Of a stretch of DNA of 64,000 nt, positions 36,722 to 45,830 are shown piece after piece. This DNA comes from Nonomuraea sp. NBC_00507 (GTDB lineage Bacteria; Actinomycetota; Actinomycetes; Streptosporangiales; Streptosporangiaceae), in the NCBI RefSeq assembly GCF_036013525.1, contig NZ_CP107853.1, positions 7,688,001 to 7,752,000 of the forward strand, given 5' to 3'. The notes beneath the pieces are model-generated. The model searched no databases. It worked only from the letters and a program-made list of their open reading frames with translations, and was not told the origin of the DNA. The stretch's first letter is position 1, and each line of letters begins with the position of its first letter. The translations under genes were made by a program, and so were the position numbers.

Positions 36722-38042
36722 GATCGCCGGCCTCCGCTCCGGTGGTGCGGTGGCGCGCCCTGGCCACCGCGGAATGCCATTGTGCGAGCAGGTCGCCGCG
36801 CTCGCGCGGCGACAGGCCCGGCGTGTAGCGCCGGCTGTGCCGCGGCAGGCGCGCCAGCTCCTCGCGTGACCAGACCCCCGCCGCCGCTCCGGCCAGGTGC
36901 GCGGCCCCCAGTGCGGACAGCTCCGGCCGCCGGGCGGCGCGGACCGGCTGCCCCGTCACGTCGGCGTGCCACTGCATGAGGTCGGCGTTGCCGCTCGGCC
37001 CCCCATCGGCCAGCAGTTCACCGACGGGACCCGCCGCCCGCTCTATGGCCGCCACGACGTCGCCCACCTGGAGCCCGATCGAGTCGACCGCTGCCCGGGC
37101 CATGTCCTCCCGCCTGGTGTCGAGGCCGAAGCCCGTCATGATCGCCACTGCCTGCTCGTCCCACCACGGCGCGCCTAAGCCGCCGAAGGCCGGGACGATG
37201 TGCAGCTTACTCCTGCGGCCCCCGGCCGCGAGCCGCGCCACCTCGGCCGGCTCCACGTCCAGCACGCCCGCCAGCCAGGTGAGGGTGGCGCCGGTGGACA
37301 GGATGTTGCCCTCCAGCGCGTACGCCGGGACATCCTCCTGCCAGGCCACCGACAGACATAGGCCGTCCGCGAGGCCCGTGAAGGGGTCCTTATCGACCAG
37401 GCCCATGACCGACGAGCCCGTGCCGTAGGTGACCTTGACCTTGCCCGGCTCCCAGGCCGCGTGGGCGAACAGGGCCGCGTGCGAGTCGCCCAGCACCGCC
37501 GTGACCGGGGCCCCGGCCAGGCCGGGATGGAGCCCGCCCGCGTCGGCGAGCGTCCCGCACGACGGGACGACCTCCGGCAGCGTCTCCTCCGCCACGCCGA
37601 AGAGCTTCAGCAACGCGGGGCTCCAGCGGCGTTCACGCACGTCCAGCAGCTGCGTCCGGGACGCGCAACCCACCTCGATCACGTGGCCGCCACCCAGGCG
37701 GAACAGCAGCCACGAGTCGACCGTCCCCAGGCACAACCGCCCCTGGCCGTGGGATCCGCCATGGTGCCCGAGCAGCCAGGCCGCTCGCGAGGCCGAGAAC
37801 ATCGGGTCCAGCGGCAGCCCGCTGATCTCCCGCACCAGCCCGGCGCCGACGCCGACCAGGTCCTGCTCGGCGATGCCGACGTTGACCAACCGGTCGGGGA
37901 ACTCCGCCGCGAACGGCCCGAGCTTGCTCGACCCCACCGAGTCGTTGCAGACCGCGACGATCCGGCTGTCGAGGCGGGCCAGCCGTACCAGCTCCTCGGA
38001 GAAGGCGTCGCGGCAGTCGTGCAGCACCCCCGCCGTGGTCAC
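36711..38042 (-). CDS. chimera: transketolase beta-subunit N-terminus joined to an FGGY kinase lacking its N-terminus
   Basis: The GTG at 38042 overlaps the transketolase-alpha stop (GTGA). The 443-residue frame is open. Residues 1 to about 72 are the start of a two-subunit transketolase's second subunit (AFSEELVRLARLDSRIV; CNDSVGSSKLG; NVGIAEQDLVGVGAGL). From about 73 (SGLPLDPMFSASRAAWLL) it becomes the middle and C-terminal part of an FGGY carbohydrate kinase, including TVDSWLLF, GDSHAALFAHA with the catalytic Asp, and GTGSSVMG. The kinase lacks its first roughly 140 residues with the phosphate-binding DxGT motif, so it is probably inactive. An in-frame deletion from about 37830 explains it. 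In the non-oxidative apiose pathway these would be AptB and AplK. Confidence 0.8.
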   Translation of the reverse strand: MTTAGVLHDCRDAFSEELVRLARLDSRIVAVCNDSVGSSKLGPFAAEFPDRLVNVGIAEQDLVGVGAGLVREISGLPLDPMFSASRAAWLLGHHGGSHGQGRLCLGTVDSWLLFRLGGGHVIEVGCASRTQLLDVRERRWSPALLKLFGVAEETLPEVVPSCGTLADAGGLHPGLAGAPVTAVLGDSHAALFAHAAWEPGKVKVTYGTGSSVMGLVDKDPFTGLADGLCLSVAWQEDVPAYALEGNILSTGATLTWLAGVLDVEPAEVARLAAGGRRSKLHIVPAFGGLGAPWWDEQAVAIMTGFGLDTRREDMARAAVDSIGLQVGDVVAAIERAAGPVGELLADGGPSGNADLMQWHADVTGQPVRAARRPELSALGAAHLAGAAAGVWSREELARLPRHSRRYTPGLSPRERGDLLAQWHSAVARARHRTTGAEAGDRGS

Positions 38043-38774
38043 CGCAGTTCCTCCAGGGCGGCCCTGGCCTGCGCGGCGTCGGGCACCCGGTGGTGCCACT
38101 CCACCCTGTTCTCCATGAACGACACTCCTCGCCCCTTCACGGTCCTGGCGATGACGCACCTCGGGCGGGTGCGCGGCGCGGTGACGGCCTCCAGCAGGGC
38201 CAGGTGGTCGTGGCCGTCGACCTCGGTGGTCTCCCAGCCGAAGGCCCGGAACTTGGCTGCCAGCGGCTCCAGGTCGTTGGTCTCCCGGGTGGAGGCGCCC
38301 TGTTGCAGTCCGTTGCGGTCGACGATCGCGGTCAGCCCGGTCAGCCGGTGGTGTGCCGCCGCCATGGCGGCCTCCCAGTTGCTGCCCTCTTGCAGCTCGC
38401 CGTCGCCCAGCACCACGACGGTGCGCGCGGGCGAGCCGCGCAGCCGCAGCCCGACCGCGGCGCCTACGCCGACGGGCAGGCCGTGCCCGAGCGGCCCGGT
38501 GCTGGTCTCCACTCCGGGTACGGCACGGCGGCTCGGATGCCCGTTGAGCGGCGACATCGGGGCGGCGAAGGTCGCCAGCCGGTCGGCGGGGAAGAACCCG
38601 CAGGCGGCGAGCGTGGCGTAGAGGGCGACCGAGGATGCCGCCGGCCAGCTCGGCCAGCACCGCCGCCCGGCCGCGGGCGTCGGCGGCGGCCAGCCGGGCC
38701 CGCAGCAGCCGCCACGCCTCGACGGCGCCGGGGTCGGACGTGAGAAGGTCTCCGGCCGCGTGCGTGAGCGTCAC
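38039..38774 (-). pseudogene. transketolase alpha subunit (AptA-like), internal deletion and frameshift
   Basis: The GTG at 38774 overlaps the isomerase stop. About 45 codons (THAAGDLLTSDPGAVEAWRL, then AAVLAELAG) are followed at about 38635 by a jump to another frame that reads SSVALYATLAACGFFPADRL and continues through VEMSTG-like GVETSTGPLGHG, LGDGELQEGSNWEAAM and the stop at 38039. The missing stretch (about 60-70 residues) is the thiamine-diphosphate-binding start of the domain (usually SGHxGGS and LSKGH). It cannot be functional as read. The family catalyses two-carbon ketol transfer; here probably apulose-4-phosphate cleavage. Confidence 0.78.
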
Positions 38775-39570
38775 CGCGCTCCGATCGCCGACCACAGCAC
38801 CTCTTGCGCGGCGAGCGCGTCCTGCCGGTCCTGGGCGGCGCGCAGCTCGTCCAGGTCGATCCGATCGCAGACCTCTTCCAGGCGGCGGATCGCGGTGATG
38901 CTGGCCGACAGCGCCCGCACCGGATCCTCGCGGAAGGCGAACTGGTCGAGCAGCACGGGCTCGGTCCACCCGATGCGCCGGACGGCCAGCAGGAACTCGA
39001 TGGTCTCGAACAAGTGCACCGAGGCGACCGGCAGGTCGTCGTCCCAGCCCCGCCAGCTGTCGTTGAGCTCGACCGACACCAGCTTGCCGCGCCGGTGCAC
39101 GAGTTGCAGCGCCTCTGCCGGCGTCTCCCCGGCCAGCAGTGAGTGGCCGAAGTCCAGCACGATGCCGACGTTGTCCACTCCCGCCTCGTCGATGGCCAGC
39201 AGGGTGCGCGCCGCGTCGGCGAGCGTGATCCGTACCCGCGGCTCCTTGGCCTTGTACTCGATCGCGAACTGCACGTCGGGGTGGGCGGAGGCGGGGTCGC
39301 GGATCGCGGTCACCGTGAGGTCCCACAGCTGGGCGTAGTCGGCCTGGCCGGGCAGGTCGAAACCGTCCTGGCCGGGGCGCGGAGCCCGCGATCGGCCAGG
39401 TCCGCCCGGGTGAGTGTGGTCGGCACGTTGACGTCGAGGCACTCCAGGCCGTCGACGGCCGCCGCCAGGTCGAGCATCTCCGGCTCGGTCCTGGCCGGGC
39501 CGTAGCCGTCGGTGGCGTATCTGTCGATGATCTGCCCGAACGCCCAGATCCCGGCACCGAACGTTGTCAT
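38771..39570 (-). pseudogene. xylose-isomerase-like TIM-barrel sugar isomerase (apiose isomerase candidate), internal deletion
   Basis: The ATG at 39570 overlaps the nucleoside-hydrolase-like stop. The first frame gives MTTFGAGIWAFGQIIDRYAT and DGLECLDVNVP, then at about 39380 the homology moves to another frame (GQDGFDLPGQADYAQLWDLT; FAIEYKAKEPR; GIVLDFGHSLLAGETPAEA; VELNDSWRGWDDDL; LDQFAFREDPVRA), ending at 38771. The gap in homology is roughly 60-70 residues, so an out-of-frame deletion rather than a single base change is likely. Glu, Asp and His residues of the metal site are in the retained part. In the known D-apiose route this fold converts apiose to apulose. Confidence 0.78.
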
Positions 39571-40442
39571 GGTTGTCCGTCCCCTCCTGTGAAGGCCCGC
39601 AGCTTGGCGAAGAAGTCCTCGTGGATGAAGCGCGCGTCGATCGACTCGTAGACGCGGATCGGCCGGTTGTCCCCGGAGAAGTCCGGTGTCCCGTCGTAGC
39701 GGAAGGTGGGCGCGGGCCGTTCCGCCCACTGGCCGCAGTCCGGGTGGAGCAGCAGCCCGACCGCGGGGGAGTCGCCGAGCACGCGGAACTCGATCGACCC
39801 GCCGTGCGCGCGCTCGTTCCACTCCACGAGCTGCCGGACCAGGTAGGCGCCGATCTCGCCGCACGGGGCGACCTTGGCGTCCAGCTCGGCGTAGCCGACG
39901 GCCATCATCCGGTACGTCGCGCTCGGCACCTGCCACACCTTCAGCCGCGAGGAGAACACCAGGTTGGCGGCGACGATGTCGTTGGACAGGTTGAACTCCG
40001 GCCCCGCGCCGCCGCCGATCCAGACGACCGTCACGTCGCGCTCGGCGATGCGCGGCTCCAGCAGCAGGGCGGAGGCCATGTCGGTCAGCGGTCCGAAGAA
40101 GGCGACGTAGAGCGGCTCCGGCACGTCGCGCATCGCCTCGTCGATGATCAGCCGGGCGCCTTCCGACTCGACCGGCCTGCGGACGTCGGGCAGCGCGTAC
40201 GGCGCGCCGTTCACGACGTTCGCCTCCAGCTTCATCAGCCGCAGCAGGAGATCGATCTCCTCGCGGCTCTCCTCCATGCTGCGGCGGGTGCGCCGGTTAC
40301 CGAAATGCGCGGCGATGAATCCGCGAATGTCCAGGCTCGGGGAAAGCAGCGCGTGCACGATCGCGAATTGGTCGTCGGCCTCGTTTTTGGCGTCGGTGTC
40401 GATTATCACCCGACGCCGGTTGAAAAATTCTCTATTCGGCAT
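39567..40442 (-). CDS. nucleoside-hydrolase-superfamily protein
   Basis: The 291-residue protein has the calcium-binding N-terminus in the variant form IIDTDAKNEADDQFA (residues about 13-27), typical of the branch annotated as nucleoside-hydrolase-like rather than classical IunH. Further family pieces are YVAFFGPLTDMASALL and VVWIGGGAGPEFN. The superfamily hydrolyses furanosyl bonds, chiefly N-ribosides. Inside an apiose/arabinofuranose locus it may act on a furanoside of the pathway, which is speculation. No signal peptide. It overlaps the alpha/beta hydrolase by 11 nt and the isomerase by 4 nt. Confidence 0.8.
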   Translation of the reverse strand: MPNREFFNRRRVIIDTDAKNEADDQFAIVHALLSPSLDIRGFIAAHFGNRRTRRSMEESREEIDLLLRLMKLEANVVNGAPYALPDVRRPVESEGARLIIDEAMRDVPEPLYVAFFGPLTDMASALLLEPRIAERDVTVVWIGGGAGPEFNLSNDIVAANLVFSSRLKVWQVPSATYRMMAVGYAELDAKVAPCGEIGAYLVRQLVEWNERAHGGSIEFRVLGDSPAVGLLLHPDCGQWAERPAPTFRYDGTPDFSGDNRPIRVYESIDARFIHEDFFAKLRAFTGGDGQP

Positions 40443-41598
40443 TGTCGAGATCCCAGAGAATGACGGAGAGCGCGTATGGGGAAATGGTGTGACCGCCGTG
40501 CGTCGCGTCTTCGAGAATGTCCCAGCGCCCGCCCAGCAGCGCGGCGCGATCGCGGACGGGAAGGTGGTAGACGCGGTGACCGACCCCGTTGAAGCAGCAC
40601 TCGTCGAAGCGGTTGAGGATCTGCAGCTGCCCGCGATCCCGGCCGACGGCGGCCATCACGTACATGTCCAGGTAGTCCACTCCGGCGTAGAAGCCGGGCA
40701 GCGCGTCCCGGGTCTGCTCGAAGTCGCCGATCGTCGGCCGCGGCTTGGGCGAGGCGGGGCGCAGGAAGAACGGCAGCGACCCGGCCGCGTGGTAGCTCCG
40801 GGTGATCCGCGGGTCGAGCGCGGAGTAGACCGTGGTCGTCCAGCCGCCGCCGGACAGCCCGATCATCTCCACCGACAGGGGCCGGTAGGCGTCCAAGGCG
40901 TAGTTGAGCGTGACGGTCAGCGGCTCCAGGAAGAACGTCAGCGTCGAGAACCCCGCCGACTCCCACGGGGGGAGCTCCCGGTGGGAGGGGCCGGGCAGCA
41001 GCTTGCCGGGATCGTTGGGGTCGGCGATCTGCTGGGCGTTCCAGTGATGGAACGGCATCGCGTACGCCATCACCCGGTAGCCGCGATCGAGCAGCGCCTG
41101 GACCGTGCGGAGCATGGTGTCCGGCGGCTCGCCGTGGCCGTTGTGGTAGAGCGCCAGCCGATGGTTCCAGGCGCGGCGCGGCACGATGTCGTACACCTTG
41201 TTGGCCACCCGGTAGCCGAGCGGCACGGTCAGCTGGTCGATCCGCTTCACCCCGGTCAGGGAGGCGAACTGCTCGGGGCCCGTCACGTCCTGCTCGACCG
41301 CGGGCATGCTCCGGGGCAGGCCCGCGCCCTTCCAGATGTAGTCGGCCATGGCGGCGCGCTTGGCCTCGATGTCGCCCAGCGTGTTGACGCCGATGAGCGG
41401 CTCCATGTCCACGCCGACCACCGCGGCGGGCAGCGTCTTGTACTCGGCGCCGAACTGGGCGGCCACCTCCTGGTTGACGGGTGCGACCGGCCGCGGCCCG
41501 CCCTTGGCCGCGAGCGCCGGGGTCGCGGTCACCGCCGGCGCTGTTACACCCATGACCGTTGCCGCGCCGAGCAAGCTCCGCCTCGATAACCTGTCCAT
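40432..41598 (-). CDS. Tat-exported alpha/beta hydrolase (esterase candidate)
   Basis: The 388-residue protein starts with a Tat signal (RLSRRSLLGAATVMGVTA) and has an alpha/beta hydrolase core with the nucleophile elbow GLSGGGW (Ser249), an oxyanion-side LALYHNGHGE near residue 140, and a likely catalytic His in ATHGGHTIS near the C-terminus. Secreted esterases next to pectinesterase often remove acetyl or other acyl groups from pectin, so a pectin/RG acetylesterase role is plausible; peptidase activity is not excluded. It lies 2 nt after the CE8 gene. Confidence 0.75.
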   Translation of the reverse strand: MDRLSRRSLLGAATVMGVTAPAVTATPALAAKGGPRPVAPVNQEVAAQFGAEYKTLPAAVVGVDMEPLIGVNTLGDIEAKRAAMADYIWKGAGLPRSMPAVEQDVTGPEQFASLTGVKRIDQLTVPLGYRVANKVYDIVPRRAWNHRLALYHNGHGEPPDTMLRTVQALLDRGYRVMAYAMPFHHWNAQQIADPNDPGKLLPGPSHRELPPWESAGFSTLTFFLEPLTVTLNYALDAYRPLSVEMIGLSGGGWTTTVYSALDPRITRSYHAAGSLPFFLRPASPKPRPTIGDFEQTRDALPGFYAGVDYLDMYVMAAVGRDRGQLQILNRFDECCFNGVGHRVYHLPVRDRAALLGGRWDILEDATHGGHTISPYALSVILWDLDNAE

Positions 41599-41600
41599 TC

Positions 41601-43040
41601 CTACCCCTTCTTCTCGGGATCCCAGCCGCCCAGGACGAACTCCGGGTCGCTCCACCGCTCCGCCTCGGCCGCCGTGAGCTGCCGCGAGCAGGCCAGCCGC
41701 TGCGACACGTCGATCGGCCGCCCGGCCGGGTCGGCGCTGCCGTACTCCCAGAAGGCCAGGTCCGGGGCCTTGGCGCAGTCGTCGGGATCGATCAGCCAGC
41801 CCTTGAGGGAGATGTGCGCGTCCATCACGGTGTCGATGAACACCGTCTGGCTGTGCGTGAAGCGCCACACCGCGCTGCGGCTGAGCACGACCGAGCCGTC
41901 GGGGACGCCGGGCGCCCGCGTCAGCCGGGTACGGACGAACACCGTGCCGGGCCGCGTGGCGTCGTTGCGGCTCTGCGAGATGTAGCCGGGGCCGGTCGAC
42001 TCCAGCACCGAGTCCTGGATGAAGACGGTGCCGGTGCCCCAGACGAAGTCCACCTGGCCGCTGATGCGGCTGCGCGAGACGAAGCCCTTGCCTTGCAGGC
42101 GCAGTGTGTCCTGCTGGCTGCGCAGGTCCACGCGGTCCAGCGCGATGCGCTCGTTGTTGCCGCGGAACGCCTCGGCCTGCGAGCCGCCGCTGGGCGTGGT
42201 GTTGTGCAGGGTGAGGTCGCTGAGCCGGAAGTCGGCCGCGTCCACCCCGAACATCGCCCGCCAGCAGTTGTGCACGTCGGAGGTCTCCAGCACGCGGCGC
42301 GGGCACACGTCGGCGGGCCCGCCGCTCTCGCGCAGCGCCGCGTCGCCGTTGCGCAGGTCGTTGTTGGCGTAGCGGATCACGGTACGGCCCGCGCCCGCGC
42401 CGCGGACGGTGATGTGCGGCCGGTCCTCGCGGACGTAGACGATCTCGGTGTAGACCCCGGGTCGCACGTCGATCGTCACGGGCCTGGTGTTGCCGAGGGG
42501 CACCGCGTCGACGGCGCCCTGCACGGTGCAGAAGTCGCCGGTCCCCGCCGCCGCGACGGTCAGGTGGCGAGGCTGCCGCGGCGCCTGCTTCCTGGTGGAG
42601 AAGCGCCAGGAACCCGAGTATCCCGGGAAGACGCCGGGGTCGACGGTGACGGTGTAGTCCTGGCCGTAGTCGAGCTGCCGGTGCAGGTGGACGCGGGCCG
42701 TGCGGCCCTCGACCATGATCGACTCGTAGGAGAAGTCGTGCGGCAGCCCGGTGTCGGAGACCGCCTGGCCGATGTTCTTCCTGTCGGCCTTGGCCGTGGC
42801 CGCCTCCACGCGGTCGGCCAACGACCCGTCCGCGCGGCGCACCTCGATCACGCCCGCCGTCCCGGGCGCGGGCCGCGCCGGGAAGGTGAACTCCAGGGGC
42901 GCGTCCACGCACGCGCCGTCCGCGCCGCCGGGCGCCGCGAAGCGGACGCCCTCCGCCTCCGCCTCCGCCTGCGCCGGCCCCGGCCCCGGCCCCGGCCACA
43001 GGGCTAACACCACCGTGGCGAGGGCTGCCGTGATCCGCAC
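41601..43040 (-). CDS. secreted pectin methylesterase, CE8
   Basis: I use the GTG at 43040, which has GGGAGG 6 nt upstream; an ATG at 43118 would place the promoter inside the gene. The 479-residue product has a signal peptide (VRITAALATVVLALWPG) ending near AQA, an extra N-terminal beta domain (about 30-150), then the CE8 beta-helix. Active-site Asp311 lies in SQQDTLRLQ and Asp331 in SGQVDFVWGTG, both in the family motifs. It removes methyl esters from homogalacturonan, making the backbone accessible to PL1 and GH28. First gene of the operon that ends with the SorC regulator. Confidence 0.9.
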   Translation of the reverse strand: MRITAALATVVLALWPGPGPGPAQAEAEAEGVRFAAPGGADGACVDAPLEFTFPARPAPGTAGVIEVRRADGSLADRVEAATAKADRKNIGQAVSDTGLPHDFSYESIMVEGRTARVHLHRQLDYGQDYTVTVDPGVFPGYSGSWRFSTRKQAPRQPRHLTVAAAGTGDFCTVQGAVDAVPLGNTRPVTIDVRPGVYTEIVYVREDRPHITVRGAGAGRTVIRYANNDLRNGDAALRESGGPADVCPRRVLETSDVHNCWRAMFGVDAADFRLSDLTLHNTTPSGGSQAEAFRGNNERIALDRVDLRSQQDTLRLQGKGFVSRSRISGQVDFVWGTGTVFIQDSVLESTGPGYISQSRNDATRPGTVFVRTRLTRAPGVPDGSVVLSRSAVWRFTHSQTVFIDTVMDAHISLKGWLIDPDDCAKAPDLAFWEYGSADPAGRPIDVSQRLACSRQLTAAEAERWSDPEFVLGGWDPEKKG

Positions 43041-43128
43041 CCTGAACCTCCCGGCTGAATGTCTAACGTATAATGAATATGTATTCGGCACCCTATGTAT
43101 GCGGAAGTGATCGGTCAAGAGCGCGGGC
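43041..43128 (-). promoter_or_regulatory. promoter region of the PME operon with a GAATA-TG-TATTC palindrome
   Basis: Between the GH106 stop and the PME start lies an AT-rich patch. GAATATGTATTC (43075-43086) has 5-bp inverted arms around TG. TTATAC on the minus strand (about 43068-43073) could be a -10 box, placing the palindrome over the core promoter, as expected of a repressor site. The TGAATA core recalls other promoters of this locus. Confidence 0.45.
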
Positions 43129-45830
43129 TCAGCCGAGCGCGGCCTCGCCGTAGGGCACCAGTCGCACCGGGCCGAGCAGCCCGTACGGCTGGCGGGCCAG
43201 ACCGCTGTAGACCGCGGGGTCGGCCACCCGGAGCCGGTTGCCGAGCGGGGTGGCGACCTCGACCTCGACGGTGTTGCGCCCGGACCGCAGGTACGGCCCC
43301 GCGTCCACCACCCGGACGATCTGGTCGACGGGGTCGAGCCGCCGGCCGTTGATCCGCACCCGGCAGGTGTCGGTCACCTCGCCCAGCTCCAGGTAAGCCC
43401 CGTCCGCCCGCACGTCCTCCACCCGCAACCGCCACGACGACAGCTCGACGGGCTCGGGGACCGGCCCGATGACGGAGGTGACCACGCGCCCGCCGGCCAG
43501 AGTGGTGGCGTAGGCGCCGGCTCGCGACACGCGGGCCACCAGGCGGCCGCCGGCGTACCGGACGAGGTCGGCCTCCGTGGCGACGGCGTGCGGGAGCCTG
43601 CCCCCCGTGCCGGGGCGTCCGACGGCCACGATCGTGGCCTGCCCAGGCTGCAACGCCACCCGCAGCCGGATCCCGTCGGCCTCCTCCGCATACAGCGCGA
43701 TCGGCTCGACCCTGCCGCTCCACGAGTCCATCCGGTACGGCACGCCGCCGCCGCGGGGCAGCGTGACGTCGTGGTCGATGGGCGCCACCGGCGGTTTGAC
43801 GTTCTCGCCGTGCTTGCCGTTGCAGAAGTAGTAGTAGTCGGCCTCCCCGGTCGTCCGGCGCGCGTGGAGCAGCGTGGAGGAGGTGGCGTAGCGCACGTCC
43901 GGCCGGACGCCGAGCTCGGCCAGCGCCTGGGGCACGTCGGCCTGTGCGGCGACCACCCGCACCGACGGCCGCGCCAGCAGGTCTGCCAGGAGCGCGCGCA
44001 GCTCGGCCGGATCCCCGAGGCCCGGCAGCGAGGCCTGGTGCCAGGCACCGAGCAGCACGATCGGCAACCCCTCGGCGGCGTATTCCAGCAGCCGCCGCGC
44101 CACCGCGACGGTCATCGTGCACTCGTTGGCGGCGAAGCGGTCGCCCTCCACGAACAGCGCCTTGTATCGCGGCCGCCCGAGCCTGCCGTGGGTGACCCGC
44201 GCCAAGTCGAGCAGAGGTTCGCTGACGAACTGGTGGGTCCAGCCGGTGGGGATGCCGCTCGCGGTGAACCAGGCGGCGCCGATGCCGGTCTTGGTGTAGC
44301 CGGTCTGCCGGAAGACCGCCACGTCGGCGCGGGGTTCGCCCTGCCGCATGGCGAGCTGAACCCGGGCGACATATCCCGAAATGTCGGGCGTGTGGCGCCA
44401 GGTGGGATGGCCGCCGCGTACGCGCCGCCCATCGTCCGCAGCAGCTTCGTCCAGGTCGTGGTATAGGCCCCGCCCTGGTACGCCCCGGCCTCGCAGGACA
44501 GCAGCTCGTGCCCGGCCACGTCCCTGCCTCCGGCCAGGCAGCGGTAGTCGTCGAGGTTCTTGAACCCCAGCGACTCGCCCTCGGGGATGTCGAGGATGGC
44601 CGCGCTGGCGATCGCGTCCGTCTGCAGCCCGTACGGCTGGGCCCGCAGCCGCAGGCCCAGCGAGTGCGCCCAGTCGCGCAGCGCGGTCACGTGGTGCTCG
44701 TTGAACAGCTCCGAGACCGTGTCCCAGTAGTCCTTGCGTACGTGCCTGGTCAGCACGGGCTCGAAGGTGAAGACCGGGTCCTCGTCGCGCAGCAGGACGA
44801 CCGGCAGGTAAGGCGTCAGGTCGTAGCCCCTGCGCCTGCGGAACTCCGCGGGCAGGGCGGGCGTCCACTGCAGCGCGTCGGTCTCCAGCTCGATGGAGTC
44901 CTCGAACAGCGCGCCGCCCGAGCGCCGCAGCAACCTGCGTATCGAAGGGGTGAGCAGGCGCGACTCCCAGAAGTCGACCACCGCCTGGGTTCCGGCCCTG
45001 CTGAAGTGATCGACCACGTACGACTCGGGCGCGGTGTGCGGCCCGGATTCGGGCCGCTGTCCCGAGCCTCGTTCCCAGCAGGCGATCAGCACCCACTCGC
45101 CCTCGCCCGGCGCGGTCCAGGTCACCGTGCCGCCCGTGACGGGCACCTCGGTGACGGAGGCGGCCTCGAGCCCGGTCTCCTCGCGGGTGGACAGGGCCGG
45201 GTCGATCCTGGCGGCCAGAACGATCACGAGCTTCGCCGTGGCACTGGTGAGAGGAGGCGGCATCGGCCCGGAGTAGGTGGCGCCCGCGGCTGGAGGTGGC
45301 GGCACAGGCCCGGCGTACGTGGCGCCCCCGGCGACGGTGACCGTCCCGTGGGCGAGCTCCTTGGCGGCTCCCTCGCTGTCGGGCGTGATCGTCGGAACGG
45401 CCGCCGGCCAGGAGGGGCCGATCGTGAGGTCGATCGCGATGCCGCGCCGCGCCGCCTGGTCGAGCGCCGCCTCGACCGCCTCGACCCAGGCGGAGGTGCC
45501 CCAGCCGCGGGCGGCCGGGTCGAGCACGGACTTGTCGCGGATGCTGTGGTGCGCCGCGGCGATCTCCGCGCCGCCGAACCCGGCGTCCGCGATCTGGTCC
45601 ACCTCGCGCCGGATCTCCGCGGGGTCGACCTGCGCGTCCGGCCACCACCAGCGCACCATCGGCCGGGCGGCGGTGCCCGGCCTGGCGAACCAGGACCCGG
45701 GTGCGGCGGATGCGGGCGAGGCGGACCTGGGCGAAGCAGACCCGGGTGTGGCGGATGCGGGCGCGGCGGACAGGGCCAGCGGGGAGACCGCCGCCGCGGC
45801 CAGGAAGCCGCGGCGGGTCAGGCCGTTCAC
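43129..45830 (-). pseudogene. GH106-type alpha-L-rhamnosidase, internal deletion and frameshift
   Basis: The GTG at 45830 overlaps the GH141-like stop. The protein begins with a Tat-type signal (LTRRGFLAAAAVSPLALS) and GH106-like sequence (MVRWWWPDAQVDPAEIRREV; GGAEIAAAHHSI; DSIELETDALQWTPALPAEF). At about 44410, after LRTMGGAYAA, the frame changes and homology resumes at HPTWRHTPDISGYVARVQLA, continuing to YGLLGPVRLVPYGEA at 43129. Homologues have about 50 residues between these points (a segment rich in aromatic residues and Gly), so a deletion has occurred. Without it the gene would encode about 900 residues. GH106 enzymes remove rhamnose from RG-II side chains. Confidence 0.75.

Noticed and set aside
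36711..38042. True bifunctional transketolase-kinase
   Set aside because: Each part lacks essential regions (most of the transketolase; the phosphate-binding N-terminus of the kinase), so a deletion scar is more likely than a designed fusion.
41601..43118. PME start at 43118
   Set aside because: The first 26 residues would be non-signal-like and encoded by the promoter region. GTG at 43040 has a good ribosome binding site and starts a signal peptide.
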